A stretch of 64,000 bases of DNA from Agarilytica sp045430285 (GCA_045430285.1 JAILXV010000005.1:248001-312000); one strand, 5' to 3'; shown: positions 19,307 through 28,484, numbered from the stretch's first letter. Program-made: numbers and translations. The notes: generated by a model not told the origin, from the letters alone.

Positions 19307-19660
19307 TTAGATAGAGAACGAAGAACCACAACCGCAAGTAGAGTTTGCGTTGGGGTTTTCTATTTTGAATTTGGAGCCTTGTAGACCTTCTTCGTAGTCC
19401 AGCTGAGCACCAACAAGATAGGGATAACTCATTGCGTCGACGACGACAGTCACCCCATCACGCTCTATTTGAGCATCATCTTCTGCAGAAGCCTCGTCAA
19501 AAGCGAAACCGTATTGAAAGCCTGAGCAACCGCCGCCGGTAACATAAACACGGAATTTCAGTGCCTCATTGCCCTCTTCATCAATCAGAGACTTCACTTT
19601 GGCATAAGCGTTATCAGTGATGCGGATAGGCTCTGGAACAAATGTTTGGGCTGAACTCAT
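19307..19660 (-). CDS. erpA: ErpA, A-type iron-sulfur carrier
   Basis: ErpA delivers Fe-S clusters to apoproteins such as those of isoprenoid synthesis. The 117-residue product is a typical A-type carrier: Cys45 in GGGCSGFQYGF and Cys109/Cys111 in the C-terminal TCGCGSSF supply the three ligands. IscA is the alternative, but there is no isc cluster here and the N-terminal extension and GCGSSFSI ending fit ErpA. It lies between a bactofilin gene and the DsrE-like gene on the same strand. Confidence 0.93.
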   Translation of the reverse strand: MSSAQTFVPEPIRITDNAYAKVKSLIDEEGNEALKFRVYVTGGGCSGFQYGFAFDEASAEDDAQIERDGVTVVVDAMSYPYLVGAQLDYEEGLQGSKFKIENPNANSTCGCGSSFSI

Positions 19661-19754
19661 GACTGACCTTTACGTTAGCTAACCCAGTTATTATCCGATT
19701 AACCAAGTAAATCAGTCAACTATTAAGCCATAATTTGCAGCCCGACTGCCGATA

Positions 19755-20207
19755 TTATTGCTTTTCGAAGCTAAGAACTTCCTCACTGACCGGCGAGCTC
19801 TTCACTTCTGCCGTCTCTGCGGTTTTCTTTTGGCCTTTTGCGACGTCTTCAAGGTGGATGAGGCTGCCATTGACTTCGGCCCCTTTCACCATTTCGATAA
19901 CGCTATAATGCACGTTTCCGTTAACCGCCGCATTCGCCGCCAACTCCAAGTGCTTAGAGGAGTATATATTGCCGTTAATCGTCCCATTGACAATCACCTT
20001 CGGGGCACGAATCTCACCTTCAACCACGCCTTTCTCACGCACGCGGACCAATGCATCCGCACCGTCAGCCGCGATCACATCACCGACAACTTTCCCTTCA
20101 ATATCCAAGGTGCCACCGAAAGTCACTGAGCCCGTTATTTCAAGTGCATGATCGAATAAGGTGTGACCACCATTTGCAAACTGATTATTCTTTTTACCAC
20201 CAAACAT
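19755..20207 (-). CDS. Bactofilin (polymer-forming cytoskeletal protein)
   Basis: The 150-residue product has the bactofilin beta-helix core (about 22-120), with short repeated strands rich in G-x-V/I patterns such as GSVTFGGTLDIEGKVVGDV and VNGTINGNIYSSKHLEL, between a short N-terminal tail and a charged C-terminal tail. Bactofilins self-assemble without nucleotide into filaments that organise cell shape or wall enzymes at the membrane. The gene starts three bases after the upstream DUF6776 stop, so the two products probably act together. Confidence 0.9.
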   Translation of the reverse strand: MFGGKKNNQFANGGHTLFDHALEITGSVTFGGTLDIEGKVVGDVIAADGADALVRVREKGVVEGEIRAPKVIVNGTINGNIYSSKHLELAANAAVNGNVHYSVIEMVKGAEVNGSLIHLEDVAKGQKKTAETAEVKSSPVSEEVLSFEKQ

Positions 20208-20210
20208 TTA

Positions 20211-20951
20211 TTAAACCTCCTCAGCTAACCAACCGAATCTCTTTTCTACAGTAACCGAATTTTTACCCGTTGATCGCGCAACTAGCTCGATACGTAATGG
20301 CTCAAAACCTTCCGGTAATTGCAAAGCACCTTCAATGGTTTGGAAATACTTAAATCGTAATTTAACCAGCTCAGAATTGAGCTGGCTGGAAAGTTGACTC
20401 AAGTTGTATTCAACGTCCAAGCCTTCGGCTCGGCCAACAACCATTACCTTTAACGTCCCATTTAATAAGTTATGGTTCGTGGCTAATTGCTGCATCACTA
20501 TTTTGTAATTATATAAGCGAGGGCGCTCCGCTTGACTCAACTCAATCGCACCAAAGGCTAAGCCTCGCTTATTCTTAGTGGGCGCCATCAGGCCGCGGTA
20601 AAAGCTATTCTCTTCAGTAAGAACGGAGATTTCTTCCTTTAAAGCGATAACTTGCTGACGAATCTCCTCATTGGCCTTGCGATCAACTTCAGCACCTAAG
20701 CTATGGTTTGCTACTTGCTGTTCAAGCGCTGCTGCCTTGGCCTCACTCTCACTGGAAGCGGCTTTTAATTCAGCCAACTCTTTTAGCACTTCATCTTTCT
20801 TCGCCATTCCGTAGGAGTATCCACGCTGATGACTGAGATACACAGCAAGCGCAGCAACAGCAATGCAGGCAGCTAAAATACTCCAGCGAAGCTTGGGTCG
20901 ATCTTCAACGACTTTTACTCGATATTGCTTCGAGCCCTTAACAATAGTCAT
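20211..20951 (-). CDS. DUF6776 family membrane protein with periplasmic coiled coil
   Basis: The 246-residue product has a cytoplasmic N-terminal tail, one membrane helix (about 27-43), a predicted coiled coil rich in Ala, Glu and Lys (about 55-118) and a C-terminal globular domain. It matches the DUF6776 proteins found next to bactofilin and argC in related gammaproteobacteria. Topology and tight spacing (three bases to the bactofilin start) suggest it anchors or regulates the bactofilin polymer. No enzyme motif is visible, and the function is unknown. Confidence 0.75.
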   Translation of the reverse strand: MTIVKGSKQYRVKVVEDRPKLRWSILAACIAVAALAVYLSHQRGYSYGMAKKDEVLKELAELKAASSESEAKAAALEQQVANHSLGAEVDRKANEEIRQQVIALKEEISVLTEENSFYRGLMAPTKNKRGLAFGAIELSQAERPRLYNYKIVMQQLATNHNLLNGTLKVMVVGRAEGLDVEYNLSQLSSQLNSELVKLRFKYFQTIEGALQLPEGFEPLRIELVARSTGKNSVTVEKRFGWLAEEV

Positions 20952-21051
20952 TATTCACCACACTCTTTACCACATTTTCTTATGCTTATTATCTAACGGC
21001 TATTACGACGTCCTCTGAGGGCACCGTCGTCATATATACCCCAAAAATTCG

Positions 21052-22095
21052 TTATGGCAACGCCGCCGGACTGGTTAAACCAAGCGTTTCATCTAGGCCA
21101 CAGACAATATTCATATTTTGAATACCTTGCCCTGATGCACCCTTCGTCAGATTATCGATCACCGCCATCACTACCACAGTATCGCGATCTTGCGGCTTCA
21201 CAATCGAGATTCGACACATGTTGGTCGTTTTTACTGTACGTGTTTGCGGGAGCATTCCCTGAGGCAATACATCCACAAAGGGTTCTTTAGCATAACGCTC
21301 TTCGTACAAGCCCTGTAATTCACTCAGCTCACTGCCTTTAAGTTTGGCATACAAAGTTGAGTGTATACCTCGAACGGTTGGCAACAAATGTGGAACAAAT
21401 GTGATTTGCGCTGGCTGAGCACCGCTTGGCTGTATCGCACGCAGCCCTTGCTCTATTTCAGGTAAGTGCCTGTGGCCGTTAGCCGCATAGGCATGGAAGG
21501 ATTCAGCGGTTTCAGATAAAAGAAAATCTGTTTTTGCCTGCCTACCCGCACCACTGCTGCCAGACGCGGAATTCGCGATGAGCTGCTGAGGGTCAACCAA
21601 GTCGTTTTCCAATAAGGGCAACAAACCCAACTGCACGGAAGTTGGGTAGCAACCTGGGCAAGCAATTAACTGCGCCGATTTAATCTGTTCACGATTCACT
21701 TCAGGTAAACCGTATACCGCTGCCGCAGCGAGCTCAGGGCATTGATGCTTTTGGCCATACCAATGCTCCCAGGTATCGATATCTTTAATCCTAAAATCGG
21801 CAGATAAATCGATCACTCTAGCGCCACCCTGGATAAGCGCAGGCATCATGTTCTGGGCAACACCGTGAGGCGTCGCAAAAAATACGACATCACAGGCGAG
21901 TAGCGCATCAACATTGGGCTCAGAAAACGCGAGGTCGTAATGGCCGCGAAGATTGGGAAATAATTCCGATACTGGCTTCCCCGCTTCTGCACGTGATGTA
22001 ATCACCTCCACATGAGCTTCTGGATGCAGAACCAACAATCTAAGCAACTCAACACCGGTGTACCCTGTGCCGCCGACAATACCAACCTTAATCAC
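21052..22095 (-). CDS. argC: ArgC, N-acetyl-gamma-glutamyl-phosphate reductase
   Basis: ArgC reduces N-acetylglutamyl phosphate to the semialdehyde with NADPH in arginine synthesis. I start it at GTG 22095 (347 residues) because GGAG lies eight bases upstream and the protein then opens IKVGIVGGTGYTG, the usual family N terminus; a TTG at 22116 is in frame but less likely. The dinucleotide-binding GGTGYTG is at about 8-14 and the catalytic cysteine sits in the CPGCYPT motif (about Cys149). It is the first gene of the minus-strand run argC-DUF6776-bactofilin-erpA and is divergent from the ClC gene. Confidence 0.95.
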   Translation of the reverse strand: MIKVGIVGGTGYTGVELLRLLVLHPEAHVEVITSRAEAGKPVSELFPNLRGHYDLAFSEPNVDALLACDVVFFATPHGVAQNMMPALIQGGARVIDLSADFRIKDIDTWEHWYGQKHQCPELAAAAVYGLPEVNREQIKSAQLIACPGCYPTSVQLGLLPLLENDLVDPQQLIANSASGSSGAGRQAKTDFLLSETAESFHAYAANGHRHLPEIEQGLRAIQPSGAQPAQITFVPHLLPTVRGIHSTLYAKLKGSELSELQGLYEERYAKEPFVDVLPQGMLPQTRTVKTTNMCRISIVKPQDRDTVVVMAVIDNLTKGASGQGIQNMNIVCGLDETLGLTSPAALP

Positions 22096-22143
22096 AACAT
22101 GTGCTCCAACAGACAATAAAACTTCGAGAGGGGTATAATAAGG

Positions 22144-24000
22144 ATGTTTTGTCGAAAAAAATACTCTGAGCTTATGAACAAACGTTCACACAAAAACATT
22201 ATCGCTACTAGGCTCGCTGAACTTCGACACTCTCTTTCCTATATTGATGCCCTGCCCCAGCTCACTATTTTAGGCCTTATTGTCGGGTTAATGACTGGAT
22301 TGATCATTGTAGGCTTCCGCTGGCTGATCGATTTACCGCTCTCAATGCTGCTGCCGGTCCATAGCGAAAACTTTGAAGCCATCTCCTCAACTACGCGTAT
22401 TATTTTTATCGGCAGCGGCATCGTGCTGCTGATTGCCTTACTCTCATTTTTTTCTAGAAAAGACAGTGAAGTCAGTGTCTCCCACGTTTTAGACCGGACA
22501 CACAACTACCAAGGTAAGCTGCCATTTAAAAATTGGGCCATACAATTTATCGGCGCCGTCGTTGCTTTAGGCTCAGGTCAATCGGTCGGCCGCGAAGGCC
22601 CCGTAGTGCATCTTGGTGCAGGTGCGGCAAGCCTTTTTGGGCAATGGCTGCGCTTGCCAAATAACAGCATTCACACGCTGGTGGGCTGCGGAGTGGCCGC
22701 GGCGATCTCATCCTCTTTCGACACTCCCATGGCGGGCGTTATTTTCGCCATGGAAATCCTGGCGCTGGAATACACTATCGTCGGCTTTGTTCCTATCATC
22801 CTCTCATCCGTCACAGGCACCGTCATAAGCAAAGCTTTATTGGGCGACGGCGGATTTCTTACGATTGGCGATGCAAATATCCACAGCCTTCACGAAATTC
22901 CGCTAATGATCGTTGTTGGGCTGGTGATTGCCATATGTGCAGGGATTTACATCCGGCTCAATATTTTTGCACTTAAATTTACCCATTACCCGCTCGCGCT
23001 TCGCTTACTTATTGCGGGCGGAGCAACTTGCGCCGTCGTTATTTGGGTGCCTCAAATCATGGGGCAAGGTTACGATACGGTAAATCACGCCGTAGAAGGC
23101 ACTGCAATATTGAGCACGCTGGCACTTGTTGCGCTGGCGAAATTGATACTCACACCGGTCGTCATCGGCTTGGGTATTCCAGGGGGGCTTATCGGCCCTT
23201 TACTGGTTATTGGCGCATGCGTCGGTGGGGCACTAGGGCTGTTTGTGTCACAACTGTTTCCTGAATTGGGTGCGCACCCCCACTTTTACGTCATGATGGG
23301 TATGGCTGGGATGATGGCTGCAGTTCTTAATGCACCGCTAACTGCTCTTGTTACCGTATTGGAACTCAGTTACAACCCCAATATTCTTTTCCCCGCTATG
23401 CTGGTCGTTGTAATCGCGTGCATTACGACGCGACAAATTTTTAACGTCCAAGGAATCTTCGTAGAACAACTTTTACATAGCGGCCGCTCACTCGATTTTG
23501 GGCCAGCGAAGCAAGCTCTCAAACGCGCGGGCGTCAGGAGCGTGATGGATACACGTTTTGTGATCACAGAACATCTTATGAATGTAGCAACGTGCCGATC
23601 CATCCTTGTAAACCACCCCATGTGGCTCATTCTTTTAGATGAAAATAGGCGCTACTCTCACGCCATGCGTGCAGCCGACCTTGCTAACCATATTGATTCA
23701 CTCACGACACCAACATCAGACGATAACGAAACGCTAGATGACTCAACCATAGAAAATATAATAGAAGACAGTACCGAAATCGATTTGCAAACCATTCCTA
23801 GCCGGAAATTTCGAATCAGCGCTATTCATGAATCAGCATCCCTTTACGAGGCGATGTTGGGATTTAATCAGGAAGGTACTGAACTTTTGTATATCTCGGG
23901 TACACGCACATCGCTTTCAGGGGAGATAAAGGGCATCCTCACTTTTTCCGCGATCGAAAATTACTACAAGCCCGTGGAGTTTAAAAATGCTGTGGATTAA
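22144..24000 (+). CDS. ClC-family chloride channel/antiporter with degenerate C-terminal CBS-like region
   Basis: A 618-residue membrane protein with about ten or more hydrophobic segments. The ClC selectivity-filter motif GREGP is clear at 149-153, including the gating glutamate, and GIPGGLIGP supplies the second anion-coordinating segment. The first motif, GSGIP, is replaced by SEVSVSHV near 108-115. After the membrane domain, about 160 residues include VMDT...LILLDENRRY, resembling a weak CBS pair with an acidic insert. The start is uncertain: ATG 22144 overlaps nothing, but a TATAAT at 22134-22139 would put transcription start near it, making ATG 22174 possible. It overlaps hemJ by 14 bases. 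Confidence 0.88.
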   Translation: MFCRKKYSELMNKRSHKNIIATRLAELRHSLSYIDALPQLTILGLIVGLMTGLIIVGFRWLIDLPLSMLLPVHSENFEAISSTTRIIFIGSGIVLLIALLSFFSRKDSEVSVSHVLDRTHNYQGKLPFKNWAIQFIGAVVALGSGQSVGREGPVVHLGAGAASLFGQWLRLPNNSIHTLVGCGVAAAISSSFDTPMAGVIFAMEILALEYTIVGFVPIILSSVTGTVISKALLGDGGFLTIGDANIHSLHEIPLMIVVGLVIAICAGIYIRLNIFALKFTHYPLALRLLIAGGATCAVVIWVPQIMGQGYDTVNHAVEGTAILSTLALVALAKLILTPVVIGLGIPGGLIGPLLVIGACVGGALGLFVSQLFPELGAHPHFYVMMGMAGMMAAVLNAPLTALVTVLELSYNPNILFPAMLVVVIACITTRQIFNVQGIFVEQLLHSGRSLDFGPAKQALKRAGVRSVMDTRFVITEHLMNVATCRSILVNHPMWLILLDENRRYSHAMRAADLANHIDSLTTPTSDDNETLDDSTIENIIEDSTEIDLQTIPSRKFRISAIHESASLYEAMLGFNQEGTELLYISGTRTSLSGEIKGILTFSAIENYYKPVEFKNAVD

Positions 24001-24412
24001 AGCCTTTCATATCATCGCGGTTATTTGCTGGTTCGCCATGCTATTCTATTTGCCACGTTTATTTGTATACCACGCGATGGCTGAAGACCAAATCAGCAAA
24101 GACCGCTTCCACATTATGGAAAGAAAACTTTACCGTGCCATTGGTACACCCTCTATGATCGCCACCATTATCTTCGGTGGCTGGTTTGCCAGTATCAATT
24201 GGGATTATTATGCCTCAAGCACTTGGTTTTGGATCAAAATGCTTTTAGTCGCTGTACTTATTGGCTATCACCACATGTGTGGCGCATTCATCAAACAATT
24301 TCAAAAAGGCGAAGTAAATAAAAACCATGTATTTTTCCGCTGGTTTAACGAATTACCCGCCGCTATTCTCGTGATAATTGTCGTGCTCGTCGTGGTCAAG
24401 CAGCCGCTTTAG
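23987..24412 (+). CDS. hemJ: HemJ, protoporphyrinogen IX oxidase
   Basis: HemJ oxidises protoporphyrinogen IX to protoporphyrin IX, the penultimate haem step, in the inner membrane. The 141-residue product has four membrane helices. It shows the family features: a conserved histidine in KAFHIIAVICWFA, the LPRLFVYH segment, and LLVAVLIGYHHMCG. It starts inside the 3' end of the ClC gene, so the two are translationally linked. hemL follows two genes later, so haem synthesis genes cluster here. Confidence 0.93.
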   Translation: MLWIKAFHIIAVICWFAMLFYLPRLFVYHAMAEDQISKDRFHIMERKLYRAIGTPSMIATIIFGGWFASINWDYYASSTWFWIKMLLVAVLIGYHHMCGAFIKQFQKGEVNKNHVFFRWFNELPAAILVIIVVLVVVKQPL

Positions 24413-24469
24413 CTGCACGCTCAGTCATATGGTAGACTCCAAAACAACGTCCACGGCAGAGGCAGTATT

Positions 24470-25300
24470 ATGACGCTTTCAAGCGCCAACCCACCCGTCA
24501 TACTCTCTTTTTCAGTGCTTGACCCTTCTGGCACTGGAGGCATTCAAGCCAATATAGAAACCGCCGCAAGTTTAGGCTGCCATTGTGCGCCAATCATTAC
24601 CGCTATTTGCACATCAGGTGCCGCACCAGATTCGGACATTGTCGCCCTTGATCCCACAATCATCATTGAGCAAGCGCGCTCCGTTATTGAAGAAATGGAT
24701 GTGCAAGCTATTTCAATTGGGTTTCTCGGCTCACTGCAAATTACCGAAGCCATTCATTCCATATTACGCGACTGCGATAATATTCCTGTCGTCACACACC
24801 CTTCATTGTGTTTTATTGATAAAGAAAACCGTGAGCACAGCGAGATAAAAGACGCCTTTACCAATTTAATTCTTCCTCAGGCGAATATTGCTAACTTTTC
24901 CTTATTTGAAGCGAGAGACATCGCCAAAGAAACGGACACCGTGGACACAACCGCCCACGCTATTATTTCTACAGGTTGCGATATCGCCGTAATTACCGGC
25001 ACACAGGCAGTTCAGAACAGTGTGTTTGATGCGAAGGGCTTAGTGAAAAATTATCGCTGGGAACAAGAACCCGCTAACTGCCATGGCGCTAGTAGCACCC
25101 TCACAATGGCAATGGCCTGTTATTTAGGACATGGGTTTAGTGAATCGCAAGCGATTGAGCAAGCCCACAACTTTACCTGGCAAACGATGCGAACCTCTCG
25201 CGACCTAGGTTTTGACCGCCGCACACCGCACCGCTTATATTGGGCAGACAAAAACATTGAAACCAGTGACGATACGCCTCCCTCAACACTCACCCATTAG
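24470..25300 (+). CDS. ThiD-like (hydroxymethylpyrimidine kinase family) protein with altered active site
   Basis: The 276-residue product has the ribokinase-like ThiD fold. It opens with LDPSGTGGIQANIETAASLGCH, matching the ThiD substrate-binding segment DPSGGAGIQAD, and keeps the overall length. The C-terminal anion-hole motif, normally HGTGCTL or HGSGCTL with a catalytic cysteine, reads HGASSTL: the glycine and the cysteine are both serine. ThiD phosphorylates HMP and HMP-P for thiamine, so this protein may have lost or changed activity. In Pseudomonas the equivalent locus is thiD-thiE-hemL; here thiE is missing between this gene and hemL. It could be a diverged kinase for another substrate. 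Confidence 0.75.
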   Translation: MTLSSANPPVILSFSVLDPSGTGGIQANIETAASLGCHCAPIITAICTSGAAPDSDIVALDPTIIIEQARSVIEEMDVQAISIGFLGSLQITEAIHSILRDCDNIPVVTHPSLCFIDKENREHSEIKDAFTNLILPQANIANFSLFEARDIAKETDTVDTTAHAIISTGCDIAVITGTQAVQNSVFDAKGLVKNYRWEQEPANCHGASSTLTMAMACYLGHGFSESQAIEQAHNFTWQTMRTSRDLGFDRRTPHRLYWADKNIETSDDTPPSTLTH

Positions 25301-25364
25301 TTATTATGGGGCGCCTACCCGCACCCCTTATCCATTCATTTAAATCCTTAGCTAAGTTATTACC

Positions 25365-26651
25365 ATGTCGAACAATTCAGAAAATTTTAATCGTGCAAAA
25401 ACATTTATTCCTGGCGGCGTTAACTCACCCGTGCGTGCATTTAAAGCCGTCGGTGGAGAACCCATATTTATTGATCACGCTAAGGGTGCATATCTCTTTG
25501 ATACCGAAGGTAAAAAGTATATCGACTATGTACTTTCTTGGGGGCCGATGATTCTCGGCCACGGCAACCCCGCGGTCATCGACGCAGTAAAAGCAAAAAT
25601 TGACAAAGGCTTAAGTTTTGGTGCGCCAACAGAAATTGAAACTGAGCTGGCCGAAAAAATTACACAAATCATTCCTAGTATCGAGAAGGTACGCTTTGTC
25701 AGCTCTGGGACCGAAGCCACGATGAGCGCAATTCGACTTGCTCGAGGGTTTACTGGCCGCGACAAAATCGTGAAATTTGAGGGCTGCTATCACGGCCACT
25801 CCGATTCGCTTTTGATTAAAGCCGGCAGCGGCGCACTTACATTGGGCATTCCGAGTTCGCCAGGCGTGCCTGAATGCCTCGCACAGCACACCATGACCTT
25901 AACCTATAACAACTGCGAGCAAGTGGAAACGCTATTTAAAGAAATGGGGGATTCCATAGCCGCTGTTATTGTAGAGCCCGTGGCCGGCAATATGAATTGT
26001 ATTCCACCCTCACCCGAGTTCCTCAAAACGCTACGTAAAGCATGTACACAAGCAGGCTCGGTACTGATTTTCGACGAAGTTATGACGGGCTTTAGAATCG
26101 GCATTACCGGCGCACAAGGTTATTACGGCATCACACCAGACCTTACCACCCTGGGCAAAGTCATGGGCGGCGGCATGCCCGTCGGTGCGTTTGGCGGCAG
26201 ACAAGATATTATGGATTTTATTGCCCCCGTCGGCCCCGTATACCAAGCCGGAACACTTTCCGGCAACCCCGTCGCCATGGCAGCAGGGCTGGAAACTTTA
26301 AACCAGTTAGAACGCGACAATTTCTACCCACGCCTATTTTCGCTCACAACACAACTATGTGAAGGCCTAGAACAAGCAGCGAAAAACGCCGGCATACCGT
26401 TTACCACTAACCATGTTGGTTCAATGTGGGGCGGATTTTTTACAGAAGAAAAAACCATTACTAACTACCAGCAGGTGATGAATTGTAATACTGAACGATT
26501 TAATGCCTTTTTCCACGGCATGTTGGAGCGTGGCGTCTATCTGGCTCCGGCATCCTATGAAGCCGGCTTTTTATCCATCGCACACTCGGATGAAGATATT
26601 GCGAACACCATCGCAATTGCAGAGAAAGTATTTAAAACATTAGAAAAGTAA
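25365..26651 (+). CDS. hemL: HemL, glutamate-1-semialdehyde 2,1-aminomutase
   Basis: HemL makes 5-aminolevulinate from glutamate-1-semialdehyde in the C5 haem pathway, with pyridoxal phosphate. The 428-residue product has the family start (FIPGGVNSPVRAF), the phosphate-binding SSGTEATMSAIRLAR, the cofactor Asp in FDEVMTGFR and the Schiff-base lysine K265 in TTLGKVMGGG. It is 64 bases downstream of the ThiD-like gene. Use of HemL implies aminolevulinate is made from glutamyl-tRNA. Confidence 0.97.
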   Translation: MSNNSENFNRAKTFIPGGVNSPVRAFKAVGGEPIFIDHAKGAYLFDTEGKKYIDYVLSWGPMILGHGNPAVIDAVKAKIDKGLSFGAPTEIETELAEKITQIIPSIEKVRFVSSGTEATMSAIRLARGFTGRDKIVKFEGCYHGHSDSLLIKAGSGALTLGIPSSPGVPECLAQHTMTLTYNNCEQVETLFKEMGDSIAAVIVEPVAGNMNCIPPSPEFLKTLRKACTQAGSVLIFDEVMTGFRIGITGAQGYYGITPDLTTLGKVMGGGMPVGAFGGRQDIMDFIAPVGPVYQAGTLSGNPVAMAAGLETLNQLERDNFYPRLFSLTTQLCEGLEQAAKNAGIPFTTNHVGSMWGGFFTEEKTITNYQQVMNCNTERFNAFFHGMLERGVYLAPASYEAGFLSIAHSDEDIANTIAIAEKVFKTLEK

Positions 26652-26683
26652 TCGAACTGGAAAGGACAAAATGGCACTTTACG

Positions 26684-26780
26684 CTATCCCGTCAACTTAG
26701 CGATGAGTTGGCGGTCTTGTTCATCACCATCGATAACTGACACAAACACCCCTCCCGTATATAGCTATCCCATTCCCGTA
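26684..26780 (-). pseudogene. Decayed fragment of the PilZ-domain gene
   Basis: The minus strand here matches two separate parts of the intact PilZ gene at 28485-28829. First is a perfect 35-base block (26689-26723 versus 28490-28524) covering the last codons; the fragment has its own TAG stop at 26684. Next, 26727-26760 matches 28643-28676 with a handful of substitutions. About 118 bases between the two blocks are missing, and the two parts are in different frames. So this is a PilZ copy with an internal deletion and frameshift, lying on the other side of the serine hydrolase gene from the intact copy. Confidence 0.85.
26689..26723. repeat. Direct repeat copy A (35 bases) flanking the serine hydrolase gene
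   Basis: This 35-base block is identical to 28490-28524 and in the same orientation. It lies in the hemL/serine hydrolase spacer. The pair brackets about 1.77 kb containing only the serine hydrolase gene, as expected if that segment arrived with a duplication of the 3' end of the PilZ gene. Confidence 0.95.
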
Positions 26781-26937
26781 CTGCCGTGTCCCTCACGCTA
26801 AATGTATCTTCATATTATTTTGGAGGTCCACCTCTTTATAGGTGTTATTGGTTCAAGCAAGGAAGGCGCTGAAAGCTCCTTGAGTTTTCCTTAGGCAACT
26901 TCACACCTAATAACGACTAAAAAGGTTCATTCATATT

Positions 26938-28464
26938 ATGATCAGGATCATCACGATATTTACGTTCATCTTCTTACAGTTGGGTTGTGGCGGGGAATCC
27001 GAATCAAACAACCCCGAAACTGACACTGAATTCGTACCGTTTGACATTGGCGATGGTTTTGACTCTCTTCGAAACATGGCGAATACCGAGCTTTCAATAA
27101 GTGGTGCTCCCGCAGTATCCATTGCGATATATAAGGATGGCGAAATTGTTTTTGCAGAAGCTTATGGTGAAAAAACTAGAGGTCAGAATGAAAAAGTAGA
27201 TGAAGACACGCTATTCCAAATGGGATCAACAACCAAAATATTCACAGTCCTCGCCATATTACGCATGCTTGAGGATAACTCACTTACAGTCGATGCCACA
27301 CTGATGGATTTATTACCTGGAATTGAAGTCGCCGACGATAAGAGATCAGACTGGGAAGACATTAACCTGCACCACCTCTTGAGTCATCAAAGTGGTTTAA
27401 TGGATTTTATTGACTGGGCAGGCGAGGCGAACAGCCTACAAGAATTCGCTCGTACAACCTTTCCGACCAATTATGGACAAATGAATCCCCCAGGCATATT
27501 TTGGAATTACAGTAATCCAGGCTGGTCCTATTTGGGCGCAGTTCTTGAAACCCAGTCCGGCCAGGTTTTTTCTCAAATTATGGAAGAGGACGTGTTTCTA
27601 CCGCTCGACATGACACGAACAACCATAGAGAAACCCTTCGTAGTCGCCGACGGAAACTACGCGCTAGGAGCAGGAACGATTAGTCGTACAGGCATCAATG
27701 TCGTTGGTAGCGCTAGTCATATTGACGAAATTCATGACGGCATCTTTGGTGAGCCCGCGGGCACCTACACATGGTCCACTCCCACTGAGATGCTAAAAAT
27801 GGCGGACTTTTTAATAAACGGCAATACCGCTCTTTTATCAGACGAGTTACGCAATGAAATGACCACGCCACACGCTGATCTTCAAGTTACCACCCCCGCA
27901 GATTACGGGTATGGATTATTTTTAAGTGACGGATTTCGTGATGGTTTTGGTGATGGTTCAGTTTGGTATCCAATAAAACTGTGGTCTCACGCCGGCAACA
28001 CCTTGGCCTATAGCAGTATGTATTGGGTCTTACCGGAGCAGAACGTAGCAGTTTCCATTTTATCAAGCGGAAGGGAAACCGACTTTAGAGCAACAATGAT
28101 GGAAGCGCTCGAGACAGTCATCACTTTACCCGCGCCAGAGGAAATACCTGAAAAACCCGTCGCGACTGAATTATTTAATGATCATGTTGGTCGATATCAG
28201 GGGTCTTGGGGAATCGCGGATGTGACTACGAACGGCTCACAATTGTTTCAAAGCATCCCCACTTTTGACGATCAAGGAAGATTCTATAAGCCAGAACTGG
28301 AAGCGATTGGGGGCTCGATGTTTCTCTCGAATGTAGACGGTATAAATAATACCATTACATTTATTCCTTTAATCGAAGGCGGAGAGTCATTTTATATTCG
28401 AAATAGAACATTTGTCGGCACACGAATAGATGAGGCGACAACGCCGGAAAAACCCAAGCAATAA
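26938..28464 (+). CDS. Lipoprotein serine hydrolase of the class C beta-lactamase/DD-peptidase family
   Basis: The 508-residue product begins with a lipoprotein signal (lipobox LQLGC, Cys17). The beta-lactamase-fold domain (about 45-400) carries the S-x-x-K motif STTK at 97-100, the Y-x-N motif YSN at 191-193 and an HAG triad (in LWSHAGNT, about residue 353) in the place of K-T-G. Such EstB-like proteins can be esterases, D-aminopeptidases or beta-lactamases; the HAG motif argues against assuming beta-lactamase action. A C-terminal beta domain of about 100 residues follows. The gene is convergent with the PilZ gene and bracketed by 35-base direct repeats, so it looks like a recent insertion. 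Confidence 0.85.
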   Translation: MIRIITIFTFIFLQLGCGGESESNNPETDTEFVPFDIGDGFDSLRNMANTELSISGAPAVSIAIYKDGEIVFAEAYGEKTRGQNEKVDEDTLFQMGSTTKIFTVLAILRMLEDNSLTVDATLMDLLPGIEVADDKRSDWEDINLHHLLSHQSGLMDFIDWAGEANSLQEFARTTFPTNYGQMNPPGIFWNYSNPGWSYLGAVLETQSGQVFSQIMEEDVFLPLDMTRTTIEKPFVVADGNYALGAGTISRTGINVVGSASHIDEIHDGIFGEPAGTYTWSTPTEMLKMADFLINGNTALLSDELRNEMTTPHADLQVTTPADYGYGLFLSDGFRDGFGDGSVWYPIKLWSHAGNTLAYSSMYWVLPEQNVAVSILSSGRETDFRATMMEALETVITLPAPEEIPEKPVATELFNDHVGRYQGSWGIADVTTNGSQLFQSIPTFDDQGRFYKPELEAIGGSMFLSNVDGINNTITFIPLIEGGESFYIRNRTFVGTRIDEATTPEKPKQ

Positions 28465-28484
28465 AACAGCAGAATAAAACGCTG

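Noticed and set aside
26761..26937. Further PilZ similarity or an insertion-sequence end in the spacer after the fragment
   Set aside because: Beyond about 26780 I could not align more bases to the PilZ gene and saw no terminal inverted repeat or transposase remnant.
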